Assembly: GCF_011386835.1 (NCBI RefSeq)
Contig: NC_088794.1
Location: forward strand, 67,275,934 to 67,339,933
DNA: 64,000 nt
Direction: 5' to 3'
Origin: Chrysemys picta bellii
Taxonomy: Eukaryota > Chordata > Testudines > Emydidae
The position numbers and the translations under genes are program-made. Shown here piece by piece: positions 44,255 to 54,975 of the stretch; within the stretch, counting starts at the first letter, position 1; each line of letters opens with the position of its first letter. The notes below the pieces were generated by a model. That model did not search any database and had not been told where the DNA came from. It worked only from the letters and a program-made list of their open reading frames with translations.

Positions 44255-46687
44255 CCTTTCATTACCACCTGCCTTCTCCCAATCAAACTGAAATGGAATC
44301 CAAATGGAAAGTAAAGATATCATGGACTTGGCCACAGGGTGTGAATGTACTGGGAAAAGCCAGGGAACTTGAAATTTACTTGGGTAAAATCTTGCAGTTA
44401 AGTAAACTTATTAATAGAACTATTTTGTCTTCTTGTGTATATATTTCACTGACTCTGATTTAGATACTGTAGTGAACATTTGCAATGAGAGCTGCTGAGT
44501 GAGAGCATTTTTGCAAATCTGACCATTAAACTTATGTATGGGGAAAAAACTACGATGTATTACAATTATTTCCAAAACCTAATTTGAACATTTTCATCTC
44601 TCTATGGTTTAAGTACCCCCGAGGAACAATACTGCCCATCTATTTCAGATCCTGTTCTCACAGTTATAGCATACACAAAACACTCTTCCCCATAAACCAG
44701 TGGGTGTTTTGCATGTGAAAGGATCGTGCCCTTAGCAGACAATGACAACACAGAGATAAAGCCCATTTTGCTTTTCTTACCCTCTCCTGCCTTATGCAAA
44801 TACACTGATCTGCAGTGCACTAAAACTGGGATCTTTGTTAACACTGCCTCTCCCTGCTTGCAGATTTCAGATTGATGCTCTCACACTTTATGAGGTGTAA
44901 GCATCTGAAAATGAGCATTTCTTATACTGCTGGTGAGTCAATATTATAAGATGATGATTTCAGTCATTATATAATATTATAACTCTTGTCATGTTGCCTT
45001 TTCACAGTGTGAAATTTTTTTAAGTTACTGGTATTATTTTTTTAGTCATCTAAGGTAGGAGAATGTCTCTATTGTTCTTGAAGTCAGATTGGTGTGTGCT
45101 GGGGCAGTGCAGGTCTGACCATCCCTCCCTCCCAGTCTTTGACTTGGTGGGCCTTTCTCACAGAACCACAACTCCTCCTCTCAGAGCTGCAAATCCGGCC
45201 TTGATGGACTCCTATCAGTGCAGACATTACTGTCCTCTCCACTGATGCCATCAACACCACTTAGCATCCCGTCCCCACCCGTTGTTCGAGGCTCTCTGAC
45301 CAGAAAACACAAGAGCCAAAGGGAAGCCACTCATGGCCTGTTTCCCACTCCGACAGCAAACTGGAAAGTGTGGGAAGCACTGGAGGCTAGTGACAGCTGA
45401 AAGTAAACCTGACACACATGAATGATTCACTTCTAGATAGGACAAAACTGGAATATCTTGTCTGGATCACACCCTGACATTCTGAAGCAGGGTGGAGGTG
45501 GAGGGTGGAGCCAAACTAGAGCCCCAGATTTGAATCTGTTCCAGGGAATTGGGGTTTTCCCTGGAAACAAAACCCTAGAGACCTGATTCTGCCTACAGGT
45601 CAGCTGGGAGCATAGGTATCATGAGATCTGTTGTTGTTCTCAAAATATTTACATAACATCAGGAAGTGAGGCACCTGACCTGTGTGTCACCTGCTACTAG
45701 AGGGGCTCAGGCAGTAGCCTGTCCCTGTCCCCACTCACAGGGAAGGAGGAAAATAAAAAAGCCCCTTTCCACAGCTGCCAGAATGAGCCTCCAGGACAAG
45801 TAGTGCCTCTTTGTGCTTGGTGAATGGGCGTTAAGACATGCTAGCCAATTCCAGTTCATTTCAGGGACTGCTCCCTTTGAATACTACATAAGTATTTGCA
45901 CTGGGAAAAAGTAACTTGAACCCTTATATTTCTGAATTTCTTTATACATTGATATGGTGCAGTCCATTAAAGAGAAATGTGAAATAAAACTTGACACATC
46001 AAATTTATTTGCTGTGTTTGTTACAGAAAGTGTGTACCTCTCAGCCACCCCTAGATTTCAGGGCTGGCTGATTTTTTTTCATCAAAATTCTTGTGTATTA
46101 CATATTACTAGCTTTTTGTATTAGTGTAATTATATAACATGGAATAATCCTGTGCTTTGCACAGGTAATACCTTTATAGGAATAAAAAATATTTGGAGAC
46201 AAAAATAGTTCCTTACCTTCATTGAAGTTGTAGATATTCTTTATCAGTTTAGACAAGTAATTAGTTAGGTGATCGGACAGAAGTGCAGGGGAGAGGGGAG
46301 GCTGTTAACCGGACCAAAAAACACAAGATGGGACATGCAGACTGGGGCAAATCAGCATAGTTCCACTAAAGTCAATGGCACTGTGTCAGCTGACAACAAC
46401 TAAGGATCTGGCCTGCACATTTTCAACCTGCATTAATATGGTGTTAGGAAGTTTTATGTTGTTAGTTAATTAAACCATTTTCTCTGTATCATTTCATCCT
46501 ACCACTATTTTCCTTAGCTTTGCATTACTCTTGTAGAAAATTCTCAAAATCAATACATAAAAAATGTTTTTAAAAGTAGCTGAGTAATAAAGGATAGTGC
46601 CTTAATTTACTCTGAAAATCTTAAACTGCTGTTTTGTTTTAGGTCACTGAAAAGTACCAATATTCTACTGCTTTCTTCTGTCTGCTT
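44253..46687. other. Unclassified; small palindrome near 46.36 kb
   Basis: No recognisable gene. Frames near 45.1-45.4 kb overlap on both strands without motifs. A decayed palindrome with an aaagtcaatggcactgtgtc core lies at 46345-46415. Confidence 0.4.
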
Positions 46688-46717
46688 CTCTCCCTCCCTC
46701 CCTCCCTCCCTCCCCCC
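46688..46717. repeat. (CCCT)n simple repeat
   Basis: About seven tandem tccc units on the plus strand. Confidence 0.9.
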
Positions 46718-47599
46718 GCAATTTTCCTTCCACACTATGCCACTCATTTTAGATTTTTGTCTCAGATGTTTACATCACGGGCTCAATCTTGCACTCTGAG
46801 ATTAGTCTGAGTACAGGATGCAGAATCAGTCCTTGGAGAGGTGAGAGAAAGGTAAGAGTAAGTGAAATTTGAGACATCTTCACTGCAACTGTATCTTTAC
46901 TGGTAACAATCAAATAAATTGAAAGCCAGGGAAAACTTAGACCCAGTTACCTTTCAGTGTCCTATAATTGCACAGCACCGCAGTGATGATTATTATTAAT
47001 AACCACCTTAATAATCTGTTGCATTTTCCTGTCAAACATTCCTGAAAGATGTTATCTAACTCTTTATACCACACCCATCACTATAGCACCTGGGTTACCT
47101 TTACATTGCATGTAAACCAGATTATACAAAGAAAGGTAATAAATAAAATATAAAAAAGTATTGGCCCATTATCTGCTCATGCATTGTCACAGTTGCCAAG
47201 TTATTAGAAGTCTTATTAAAAAGGCAAGCCTTGCAGCATGCCCTGTTATGTTGGTGGTCTGGCAAAATATCAGAAGGAGTAAGTTCCACAGGTACGGGGT
47301 TGCTCCTTGGCACGAATCCTAAATAGTTCAGTTCAAGGAACTAAGAGCAGCACAGTCTCAGCAGATCTTAACATGGCAGGATGTTGGAAGATATGTCAGT
47401 CTGTCAGTTAACTACTTAACTACTGTAGATCTCAGGCCAGGTAGGGCTCAGCTATAGTAATCAACACCTTGAAATGTGCTCAGACGTGAACAGAAAACAG
47501 GCATGGAGCATCATTGTAGCATGCTTGTAGCAATCTACCCACCACTCTATCTTCTGCTAGCACCAGAACTGACTTGTCTGTGTGAACTGACTTTAGAAT
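46718..47599. other. Unclassified sequence
   Basis: Nothing recognised. Confidence 0.4.
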
Positions 47600-47619
47600 G
47601 ATATAAAATTAACATGGCA

Positions 47620-47890
47620 CACATTAAATGGTTTAAAAACTGGCTAACTGATAGCTCTCAAAATATAACTATAAATGGGGAATCGTCATTGAGTGAATCT
47701 ATTTCCCGTGATTCTTGGCCCTATGCTATTTAACACTTTTATCAATGAGCTGGAAGAAAACATAAAATCATCACTGATAAAGTTTGCTGGTGGCACAAAA
47801 ACTGGGGGACTGGTAAATAATGAAGAGGACAGGTCACTGATTCACAGGGATCTGGATCACTTGGTAAACTTGGTGCAAGCATCACTATAT
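47620..47890 (+). pseudogene. CR1 reverse transcriptase fragment, catalytic FADD changed to FAGG
   Basis: Before the deletion, the plus strand encodes LKNWLTDSSQNITINGESS, then, in the 83-codon frame, GPMLFNTFINELEENIKSS and LIKFAGGTKTGG (FAGG at about 47783-47794), followed by EEDRSLIHRDLDHLVNL. The family has FADD here; both metal-binding aspartates are lost (gat to ggt and gac to ggc). The fragment covers only the palm region. A frame break separates the first and second blocks. It is a dead relic. Confidence 0.9.
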
Positions 47891-47962
47891 GTTTTAAAAT
47901 TCTTTGGCTTGTGTTATACAGGAGGTCAGATTAGATTATCATAATAGCCCCTTCTAGCCTTA

Positions 47963-48247
47963 GGGTACATCTACACTACAGCGGGGAGTCGATTTAAGAT
48001 ACGCAAATTCAGCTACGTGAATAGCGTAGCTGAATTCGACGTATTGCAGCCGACTTACCCCGTTGTGAGGACGGCGGCAAAATCGACTTCTGCCGCTTTT
48101 TGTCGGCGGCGCTTACTACCACCTCCGCTGGTGGAGTTAGAGCGCCGATTCGGGGATCGATTGTCGCGTCCCAACGGGACGCGATAAATCGATCCCCGAG
48201 AGGTCGATTTCTACCCGCCGATTCAGGCGGGTAGTATAGACCAGACC
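47963..48247 (+). mobile_element. Harbinger-like MITE, copy 3 of 3, inserted in a CR1 tail
   Basis: The ends gggtacatctacactaca and gtagtatagaccagacc are flanked by TTA on both sides (47960-47962, 48248-48250), the PIF/Harbinger target preference. Orientation is the same as copies 1 and 2. Hairpin A (47998-48045) pairs aattcagctacg with cgtagctgaatt. Hairpin B (48151-48198) pairs cggggatcgattgtcgcgtc with the opposing gacgcgataaatcgatcccc arm and is the most regular of the three. The minus 82-codon frame at 48009-48257 is not a gene. Confidence 0.92.
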
Positions 48248-48280
48248 TTAGATTCATAGATTCATTCCTAGATTCTATGT

Positions 48281-48824
48281 TCAGTTCTAGGCTAATAGGC
48301 AGAGGAGAGAAAAGTCAGCCTTGCCTGGTTCCCCCTAAGCAACAAAAAGTGTCTGTCTTCTACATGCTAACCTAAACTCTTCTATTAGGTATGTTGCTGT
48401 CAGGACTGCACACATGGGAAATGCCTGATAGCCAGTAATGTGAATTGAGTTTTGAGACTGACAGTGATGTGTAGGTAAATATTAACCATTCTACAGATAA
48501 CACTTCTCAGCCTCATATTGTCTAAGCACTGGAAGACCTGGCTCAGTCCCCTTCTCTAACCATTAGCCCAGAGTCATCTGATTTTCCTAACTCATTTGCA
48601 CTGGAGTGTTAGCTGAATAACTAAGTGCTTTGAATTAAGAATATCAACAATTCCATGATGTCAATGTTTTTATGTGGATTATATGAACAAGCACTCGTAA
48701 AAACTCACACTCTGAGATGGTGCAAACATTTTAAAACATGTTCTTTACTCAATTCCAAAATAATAATATAGTTTCTTATACTCTTCATATATTTCTCAGC
48801 ATAATAGTTAACCCATCGAGTGTA
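48281..48824. other. Unclassified sequence
   Basis: Nothing recognised. Confidence 0.4.
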
Positions 48825-49150
48825 GTAGAGGGAGTGTTGTCTAGTGATTAGAAAAAGGAGTCAGGACTGTCAAATTCTGGCCCAGGCATTGTGGAGTTGT
48901 ATGACTTTAGGTAAATTGCTTATGGTCCAATCCTGAAACACTGAATTCATTATGGGTTTTGTCATTGGCTTTAATGGGAGTAAGAGGGGAGTAATCTCCC
49001 TCTGCCTCAATCTCTTCCTATAAAATGGGCATAAAAATAGAAGCACCTACTTCATAGAGAAGGTGGGAGACCTGATTAATGTTTGTAAAGGGTTTGAGAT
49101 CTTTGCATGACATATACTATCCATATTGAAAGTGCCAAGTGAAAGCTGTA
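48825..49150 (+). repeat. MIR-like SINE interrupted by a palindrome-family scrap
   Basis: The MIR-type head (tgtctagtgattagaaaaag, aggagtcaggactgtcaaat, gtatgactttaggtaaattg) is separated from the second half (ctgcctcaatctcttcctat, aaaatgggcataaaaatag, aatgtttgtaaagggtttga) by about 75 bp (48925-49000). That insert resembles the gacttcaatg palindrome family (gtccaatcctgaaacact, ttggctttaatgggag). Confidence 0.7.
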
Positions 49151-49701
49151 TCACTGAGGGATATATGCAATGTATAACTAAGGAATTTGCATTTTACAGT
49201 GTTATGGAATTAGGCTGACCAGTGTAGTTTTCTACCAGTGATCAGAATGGAAAAATGATTCAAGGCACGATCGAGCCACTAAAAGTGGCTGGCATGCCAC
49301 AGTTAAATCAGGTTGGTTTGTTTGATGCCTTGGCCATATCTCAGTTACATATTTTAACAAAATTATATCAAAAGAGAGTTTCGCAACTGTACTTAAAAGT
49401 ACTTAATCCTAACTATGGCATTTGTGCTGGTTTGTGTTTTACCCTTGCTTTTCCAAAAACATTTAGTCTATGACTGTTTAAACATTCTGAGCACTCATGC
49501 CATATCTAAAAATCCCCAAAATTCCACCGTTGTTTAGAAACCAAGGCCATGGCCCTGAGATGCACACATAAGCTGAAATAACTACTTTGTTAGAAAATAT
49601 TATTTTCATCATAAAAGGTATGTGTTCCCAACAGTGTATTAAAGTCTTTGAGATACTGAGAAAAAATATTGGAATTCAATCTTGGATACTGATGTAAAAA
49701 T
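49151..49701. other. Unclassified sequence
   Basis: Nothing recognised. Confidence 0.4.
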
Positions 49702-49989
49702 ATTTAAATTAGGGCTGACAAGTGATTTAAAATATTAATTGCAATTAATTGTGCGATTAATCGCACTGTTAAACAATAATAGAATACCATTGATTTAAAT
49801 ATTTTTGGATGTTTTCCACATTTCAAATATATTGATTTCAATTACAACACAGAATACAAAGTGTACAGTGCTCACTTTATATTTATTTTTATTATAAATA
49901 TTTGCACTGTTAAAAACACAAGAAATAGTATATTTCGATTCACCTAATACAAGTACTGTAGTGCAATCTCTTTATAATGAAAGTTGAAT

Positions 49990-50670
49990 TTACAAAAAAT
50001 AACTGCATTCAAAAATTAAACAATGTAAAACTTTAGAACCTACAAGTCCACTCAGTCCTACTTCAGCTAATTGCTCAGACAAACAAGTTTGGTTACAATT
50101 TGCAGGAGATAATGCTGCCCACGTCTTGTTTACAATGTCACCTGAAAGTGAGAACAGGCGTTCGCATGGCATTGTTGTAGCTGGCATCGCAAGATATTTA
50201 CATGCCAGATGCGCTAAAGATTCATATGTCCCTTCGTGCTTCAATTACCATTCCAGAATATATGCGTCCATGCTGTTGATGGGTTCTGCTTGATAACAAT
50301 CCAAAGCAAAGTGGACTGATGCGTTCTCATTTTCATCATCTGAGTCAGTGGTTCGGGTTCTGTAGTTTCCGCATCGGAGTGTTGCTCTTTTAAGATATTT
50401 GAAAGCATTCTCCACACCTCGTCCCTCTCAGATTTTGGAAGGCACTTCAGATTCTTATCTTGGGTCGAGTGCTGTATCTATCCTTAGAAATCTCACATTG
50501 GTACCTTCTTTGCGTTTTGTTAAGTTTACTGTGAAAGTGTTCTTAAAACGAACATGTGCTGGGTCATCATCTGAGACTGCTATAACATGAAATTTATGGC
50601 AGAATGTGGATAAAACAGAACAGGAGACATACAATTCTTCCCCAAGGAATTCAGTCACAAATGTAATTAA
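49990..50670 (-). pseudogene. hAT transposase C-terminal region relic (left arm)
   Basis: The 84-codon minus frame at 49990-50244 contains HEGTYESLAHLACKYLAMPA, then TTMPCERLFSLSGDIVNKT and ALSPANCNQTCL. This is the hAT C-terminal dimerisation signature (Y...LA..YL..PATS...ERLFS..G.IV...R..L.P). Upstream, the 67-codon minus frame at 50455-50658 (TEFLGEELYVSCSVLSTFCH, DDDPAHVRFKN) lies immediately N-terminal in the parent gene but is separated by frame breaks. In intact hAT transposases this region supports dimerisation and is part of the RNase H-like catalytic fold. Here the N-terminal two thirds are missing. Confidence 0.9.
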
Positions 50671-50696
50671 TGCATTATGTTTTTAATGAGCATCAT

Positions 50697-50965
50697 CAGC
50701 ATGGAAGCATGACCTCTGGAATGGTGGCCGAAGCATGAAAGGGCACGTGAATGTTTAGTATATCAGGCACATAAATACCTTGCAACACTGTCTACAAAAG
50801 TGCCATGTGAACACTTGTTCTCACTTTCAAGTGATGTAAATAAGAAGCAGTCAGCAGTATCTCCCATAAATGTAAACAAACTTGCTTATCTTAGCAATTG
50901 GCTGAACAAGAAGTAGGACTGAGTGGACTTGTAGGCTCTAAAGTTTTACATTGTTTTGTTTTCGA
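50697..50965 (+). pseudogene. hAT transposase C-terminal region relic (right arm)
   Basis: The plus strand repeats the coding tail of the left arm with many changes: atggaagcatgacctctgga, gccatgtgaacacttgttct, tcactttcaagtgatgtaaa. The corresponding protein blocks are recognisable only across stops. It is more decayed than the left arm's copy, which argues against recent gene conversion between the arms. Confidence 0.8.
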
Positions 50966-51317
50966 GTGCAGTAACAAAAAAAATCTACATTTGTAAGTTA
51001 CTCTTTCACAATAAAGAGATTGCACTTCAGTACTTGTATGAGGTGAATTGAAAAATACTATTTTTTATCATTTTTACAAATATTTGTAATAAAAATAATA
51101 ATATAAAGTGAGCACTGTACAATTTGTGTTCTGTGTTGTAAAAGAAATCAATATATTTGAAAATGTAGAAAAATATCCAAAAATATTTAATAAATTTCAG
51201 TTGGTATTCTATTGTTTAATAGTGCGATTAATCATGATTCATTTTTTTAATTGCAATTAATCTTTTTGAGTTAATAGCGTGAGTTAACTGCGATTAATCA
51301 ACAGCCCTAATTTAAAT

Positions 51318-52489
51318 ACACCATAATATGTACAGATCTAGCCCGGTTCACTGAAGAGTCCTTTATTTAGTGAACATACTTTCAGTTCAATCAGAGACAT
51401 AAAAGGTAAAAATCGGAGACAGTGCGTACTGTTCACTGTTAATAGCACTTCTTGTTATAGCCATTCAGGTGTATATTGAATTATGCTTTGGTCATAAACA
51501 AAAGTTATCATGAAAAGTAATTAGAAGTGTGTCATAGAAGCAAAAGAAAAGGAAAAGGGGGTAGATTATGTTTAACTCAAATCAGAGCCTACAATATGCA
51601 AAAAAGACTTAGTGGGATTCACAATGCAATGTCTTCACACTTAAAAGATTCATACTTACTTTGCAGGTGTAGATGATACTGAGTCATAAAGCCCATGGTG
51701 AAGAACACAGCTGTGTTCAATATAGGCAAGCATAGTTAAGGTGGAAATAAAATGAAAATAATCACGTTTCTTTGCCATACTAGCATTTAACCTTGGAAAA
51801 ACAAAACCCAGTTTTATAACCTCCTTTGGAATGAAGGAATCACTAATTGCTACTCAGTGGTGGGTTTGGTAAAAATGTATCTTTCTGACCTAATACTTAC
51901 AGTCTATCTGGTAGCGCAAAGGCAGAGATGCAGAGTGTGGGCAGGAAATGGAACAAAAGAAACCTTAAATGCCTGATGAAAATGGAAGCTATGATTAGCA
52001 ATAATGTTTGTACCAACAAACTTCTATTTAGCATTCGCTTTATGCATATACAATAAAATTATAATAGGCCTGCACCAAAATACTAGATATTAATGCTTTG
52101 GTTCTTTGGGTTGTTTGCAATCTTGATCGAGATCTTGGTTGAGATTTTGTAGTTTGAGCCCCTCTGTAATTAATAGAAAATACAGTAGGTCTAGAATGTG
52201 GACATGATACAGATCCCAGTCAGGCAAAGCATTTAAACACATGTGCCTTTAAGTCTGCGAGTAGTCCCATGAACTTCAATGAGTTAACGCCATTAAAGTG
52301 AGGAGTAGGAGTACTGGAAACCCATTGTGCAGATAGGGAAACTGAGGCAAAACATTTCATAGCTCTTCAATGGGAATAAGTACATGCTTAAAGTTATGCT
52401 TATGCTTTACTGGATAAGGGCAATAAACTCTACAAAATAATGACATTCTTTCTATCCATGATAAATTATTCATGCTCTTTCAGAAAGGT
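51318..52489. other. Unclassified; palindrome scraps near 52.2-52.4 kb
   Basis: No gene seen. Relics with ccatgaacttcaatgagtta and tcaatgggaataagtacatg lie at about 52205-52435. Confidence 0.4.
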
Positions 52490-52705
52490 CTAGTGCTAGG
52501 AGTCTGGAAATTCTGACATCTCATCTCCGACCCTGATTACTTCTGTGTTCTTGAGCAGCCCATTTATAAAGCTCTTTGCCTCAGTTTCCCCATCTGTATA
52601 ATGGGGTTCCAGTATTTTGATTATCACTTAGTGAGTTACTTCACTTGCAAGAGTGTTGTGAGGATTACTTAGTGAATGTTTATAAAGTGTCTTGAAACTG
52701 ATAGA
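52490..52705 (+). repeat. MIR-like SINE, plus strand
   Basis: The blocks tctagtgctaggagtctgga, ctgtgttcttgagcagccca, tgcctcagtttccccatctg, tataatggggttccag, gttgtgaggattacttagtg and aatgtttataaagtgtcttg are in MIR order and fairly well preserved. Confidence 0.85.
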
Positions 52706-53219
52706 CCTGATGCAGAAATTTTTACCCCATTCAGCACTGGACCTGAAAAGTGCTAGATTATAATTACCTGATGAATGTGTCTACCTGTTTCAGAGAGAAT
52801 GTTTAGTTGGGAAAAGAGTGACACAAAACAGTGGGTGGAAATACTGGTCAAGTATTAGTAAAAAATTGTGAGTTAACACCTGAGCTTTGGGGGTTATTTG
52901 TGCTGGGGGATTTATTATTATTGTTGTTGTTATTTTGTTATCCTTAGTTCAGTATTTGCATCAGAACAACTTTTCCAGATATCTGTTTTCTTTTATCTTG
53001 TATTTCTTCTTAAATTTTCCTTTTCTCTTTTCTGTCCTCCTCTGTTTTCCATCTTCCTACTGAGCATAGGAGAGTCAAACAGAAAGTGGATATATTTGGA
53101 AGATTATATCACTTGAATACAAAGAAAAAGTAAAGGCTTGAGGTTGTTATCATCTTTTTCTAGTTTTCCTTAATAGCTCTTACATATATACCCCCTGCTT
53201 TTTATAGCTCTCTGCTGTC
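52706..53219. other. Unclassified sequence
   Basis: Nothing recognised. A 72-codon Phe/Leu-rich frame at 52898-53116 has no motif. Confidence 0.4.
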
Positions 53220-53574
53220 TGAGGCTTGGTTGTCACTTAAACCTTATATAGGCACAGCTATGTCAGGCCTCATTTACTCTATAACATTAGGTCAATGTAA
53301 GCCATCTTGCGTTGACTTAGTTGTGCATGTGTCTACACTTACATTTGTCTGGCACCAATGTAAGTACTCCATTACAGCGACACAGTACCAACACCTCCCC
53401 AAGCACCACTGAGCCATGGGTGATGTACAGAGGTCAATGGAGCATGAGTTTAGAAGCTGTGTTATTTTTGTCAGCTCTTACAGTCCTCCAGCTGTCCCAC
53501 AATGTCTGATACTGACCGCTCTGGTTAGAGTTGTGAACTCCACTGACCACGGCTCACAGATACCAGAAGGCCCC

Positions 53575-54352
53575 TGTGGTGGGGCGACTGCCCCACACCC
53601 AGAGAGAGTGGGCTGCGGCAGGCCTAGGCGCCTGCGTAGACGCGCGGCCAATCAGGAAAGGGCTTACTGGGAGCCAATCAGGAGGCAGAATGGGGCCAGC
53701 CAATCAGGGTCCGGCTTAGCCATATAAAAGACTGCCCAGAGCAGGAGCAGTCAGTCTGTCCCAGGCCTTCAGAGGGGAAGGTCTGTCTCCAGAGCTGGGA
53801 GGTCAGCACCACGGACAGCGCAGTGCAGGCCAGCCTGAGAGAGTGGGAGAAGGCCCTACTCCATAGCCTGCCAGGCGGCAGGCCTGGGAGGAGGAGGAGG
53901 CGGCCTAGCGTAGAGAAGGGCGGTTGGGGAAGCGGTCCAGAGGGATAGTCAGAGGAGGAAGGAGAAGGAAGACAGCGAGACTGTCGCCCGAGGGCCTCTG
54001 GACCGGGACTCAGAGTAGTGGGCGGGCCTGAGTCCCCCCCCCCTTTTCCCCCCTTTGTTTGCTGTGTTGCCCTACGCACGGCCGCAGGGAGCGGCCAGCA
54101 TCAGGCTCGAAGGTGTGGGGCTGTTTTTTACCCCCCTCCGGAAGGGGGTGTGAACGGACAAAAGGGACACTGTCGGAGGACAGTGTTCCAGAAGAGGACG
54201 CCGAACGTTGGGAGCAACGCAAGTCCGTGCACCCCACAAAGGTGAGACGACAGGCGGGACGCCACCCAAAGAGGGCGCTCTACTGGCTCAAACTAATTCC
54301 CCAAGACGACCAGGAGGAGGCGCCATAGCGGTGAGCAACCGACCCTGTCACA
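53575..54352 (+). mobile_element. Solo LTR, 778 bp, with 5-bp target duplication
   Basis: It begins TGTGGTGG and ends CCCTGTCACA (TG...CA) with gcccc on both sides (53570-53574, 54353-54357). Near the 5' part are three ccaatcag boxes (about 53649, 53676, 53699) and a TATA-like catataaaag at about 53732, so it looks like a compact pol II promoter; transcription would start near 53760 on the plus strand. It is much more GC-rich than its host. No internal retroelement sequence remains, so it presumably arose by LTR-LTR recombination. Gypsy or retroviral origin was not determined. The 103-133-codon frames here are not genes. Confidence 0.9.
53649..53742 (+). promoter_or_regulatory. LTR promoter: three CCAAT boxes and a TATA box
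   Basis: Three direct ccaatcag repeats spaced 23-27 bp apart are followed about 25 bp later by tataaaag. CCAAT boxes of this exact form usually bind NF-Y. Activity in this copy is not known. Confidence 0.7.
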
Positions 54353-54375
54353 GCCCCCTTGTATTTTAAAGCTCC

Positions 54376-54975
54376 TCACATTTTTGAAATGCCTTTTCCT
54401 AATTGTCCAGCTTGGTGAACACACCTAGCAACTCTCCATTGTTGAGTGAAAGTACCCAGAAGACCATGCCAGCTAAATACTCCAGACACGAACTCTGACT
54501 TGGTGTAGACAGGAGATACCTGATATCCTAGGCCTGTGGAGAGAAGAAGCTGTGCAAGCTGTAGAAATATGGACATCTATGAGAAGATACAGGAGAGTGG
54601 GTATGACACAGACCAGTAGCAGTACCATGTGAAAGCGAAGGAACTGCATCAGGCATATCAGAAGGCCAGGGAGGCCAACAGTCAAGTCACAGACCTGCTG
54701 CTTTTACAAAGAGTTGCATGCAATAGATTGTGGATACCACCACCTTACACACCAGCCTGGATATCTCTGAGAAGCCTGAGACACAGGCTTCTTGTGTGAA
54801 CATCAAGAATGAGGAGCAGGTGCATGAGGAAAAGGAGGAGGATGGCCATCAGCTACGCTATGAGCAAGGACCTGTTTGAGACTCCACCACAGTCCAGTCA
54901 GTCCTGGCAGTTGAGCTTGGGTGAGCCCAATGCAGGGGAAGGAACCTTGGGTAATGTACAATGATGTACTGATGA
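54376..54975 (+). pseudogene. Harbinger Myb/SANT-like gene, N-terminal part (broken)
   Basis: Downstream of the LTR, translated pieces in shifted frames follow the Myb/SANT-like DNA-binding protein that accompanies Harbinger transposases in reptiles: DILGLWREEAVQAVEI (about 54515-54565), NMDIYEKIQESGYDTD with a stop directly after (54565-54616), KAKELHQAYQKAREAN (about 54634-54680), and an acidic stretch EEQVHEEKEEDGHQLRYEQG (54810-54870). The trihelix/SANT fold (about 80 residues, with a conserved Trp) binds the transposon ends and helps import the transposase. At least one stop and two frameshifts inactivate it. Its C-terminal part follows at 55640. Confidence 0.75.

Larger units (their letters stand above)
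47600..48280 (+). mobile_element. CR1 LINE fragment with internal deletion and a MITE in its tail
   Basis: The plus-strand CR1 sequence starts at about 47600, in the reverse-transcriptase region, and jumps at about 47890 directly to the 3' end (ttggcttgtgttatacagga, ggtcagattagattatcata, ccccttctagcctta). The tail is then cut by a Harbinger-like MITE (47963-48247, TTA on both sides) and resumes with gattcatagattcattccta, the CR1 terminal tandem words. About 600 bp between RT and 3' end are missing. Confidence 0.9.
49710..51309. mobile_element. Fold-back hAT element, 1600 bp, perfect 8-bp target duplication
   Basis: Identical atttaaat copies (49702-49709, 51310-51317) flank terminal tagggctg and cagcccta. 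Both arms derive from the same end of the parent transposon, facing outward. The left arm (49710 to about 50290) reads on the minus strand from the transposase C-terminus into the AT-rich 3' end. The right arm (about 50690-51309) reads the same on the plus strand (gtaggactgagtggacttgt appears in both). The middle, about 50290-50690, extends only the left arm's coding sequence. The result is a near-palindrome with arms of roughly 600 bp. Such an element cannot encode a whole transposase. Confidence 0.93.

Noticed and set aside
44209..44463. Frame starting with a Cys-Val repeat
   Set aside because: It is a translation of the (TG)n microsatellite plus chance sequence.
18148..48247. A CRISPR-like or regularly spaced repeat array from the three MITE copies
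   Set aside because: The copies are 11 and 19 kb apart, have transposon ends and TTA duplication, and the genome is vertebrate.
53416..54328. Frames of 75-133 codons near 54 kb as genes
   Set aside because: They fall in the solo LTR and are compositional; no family motif.
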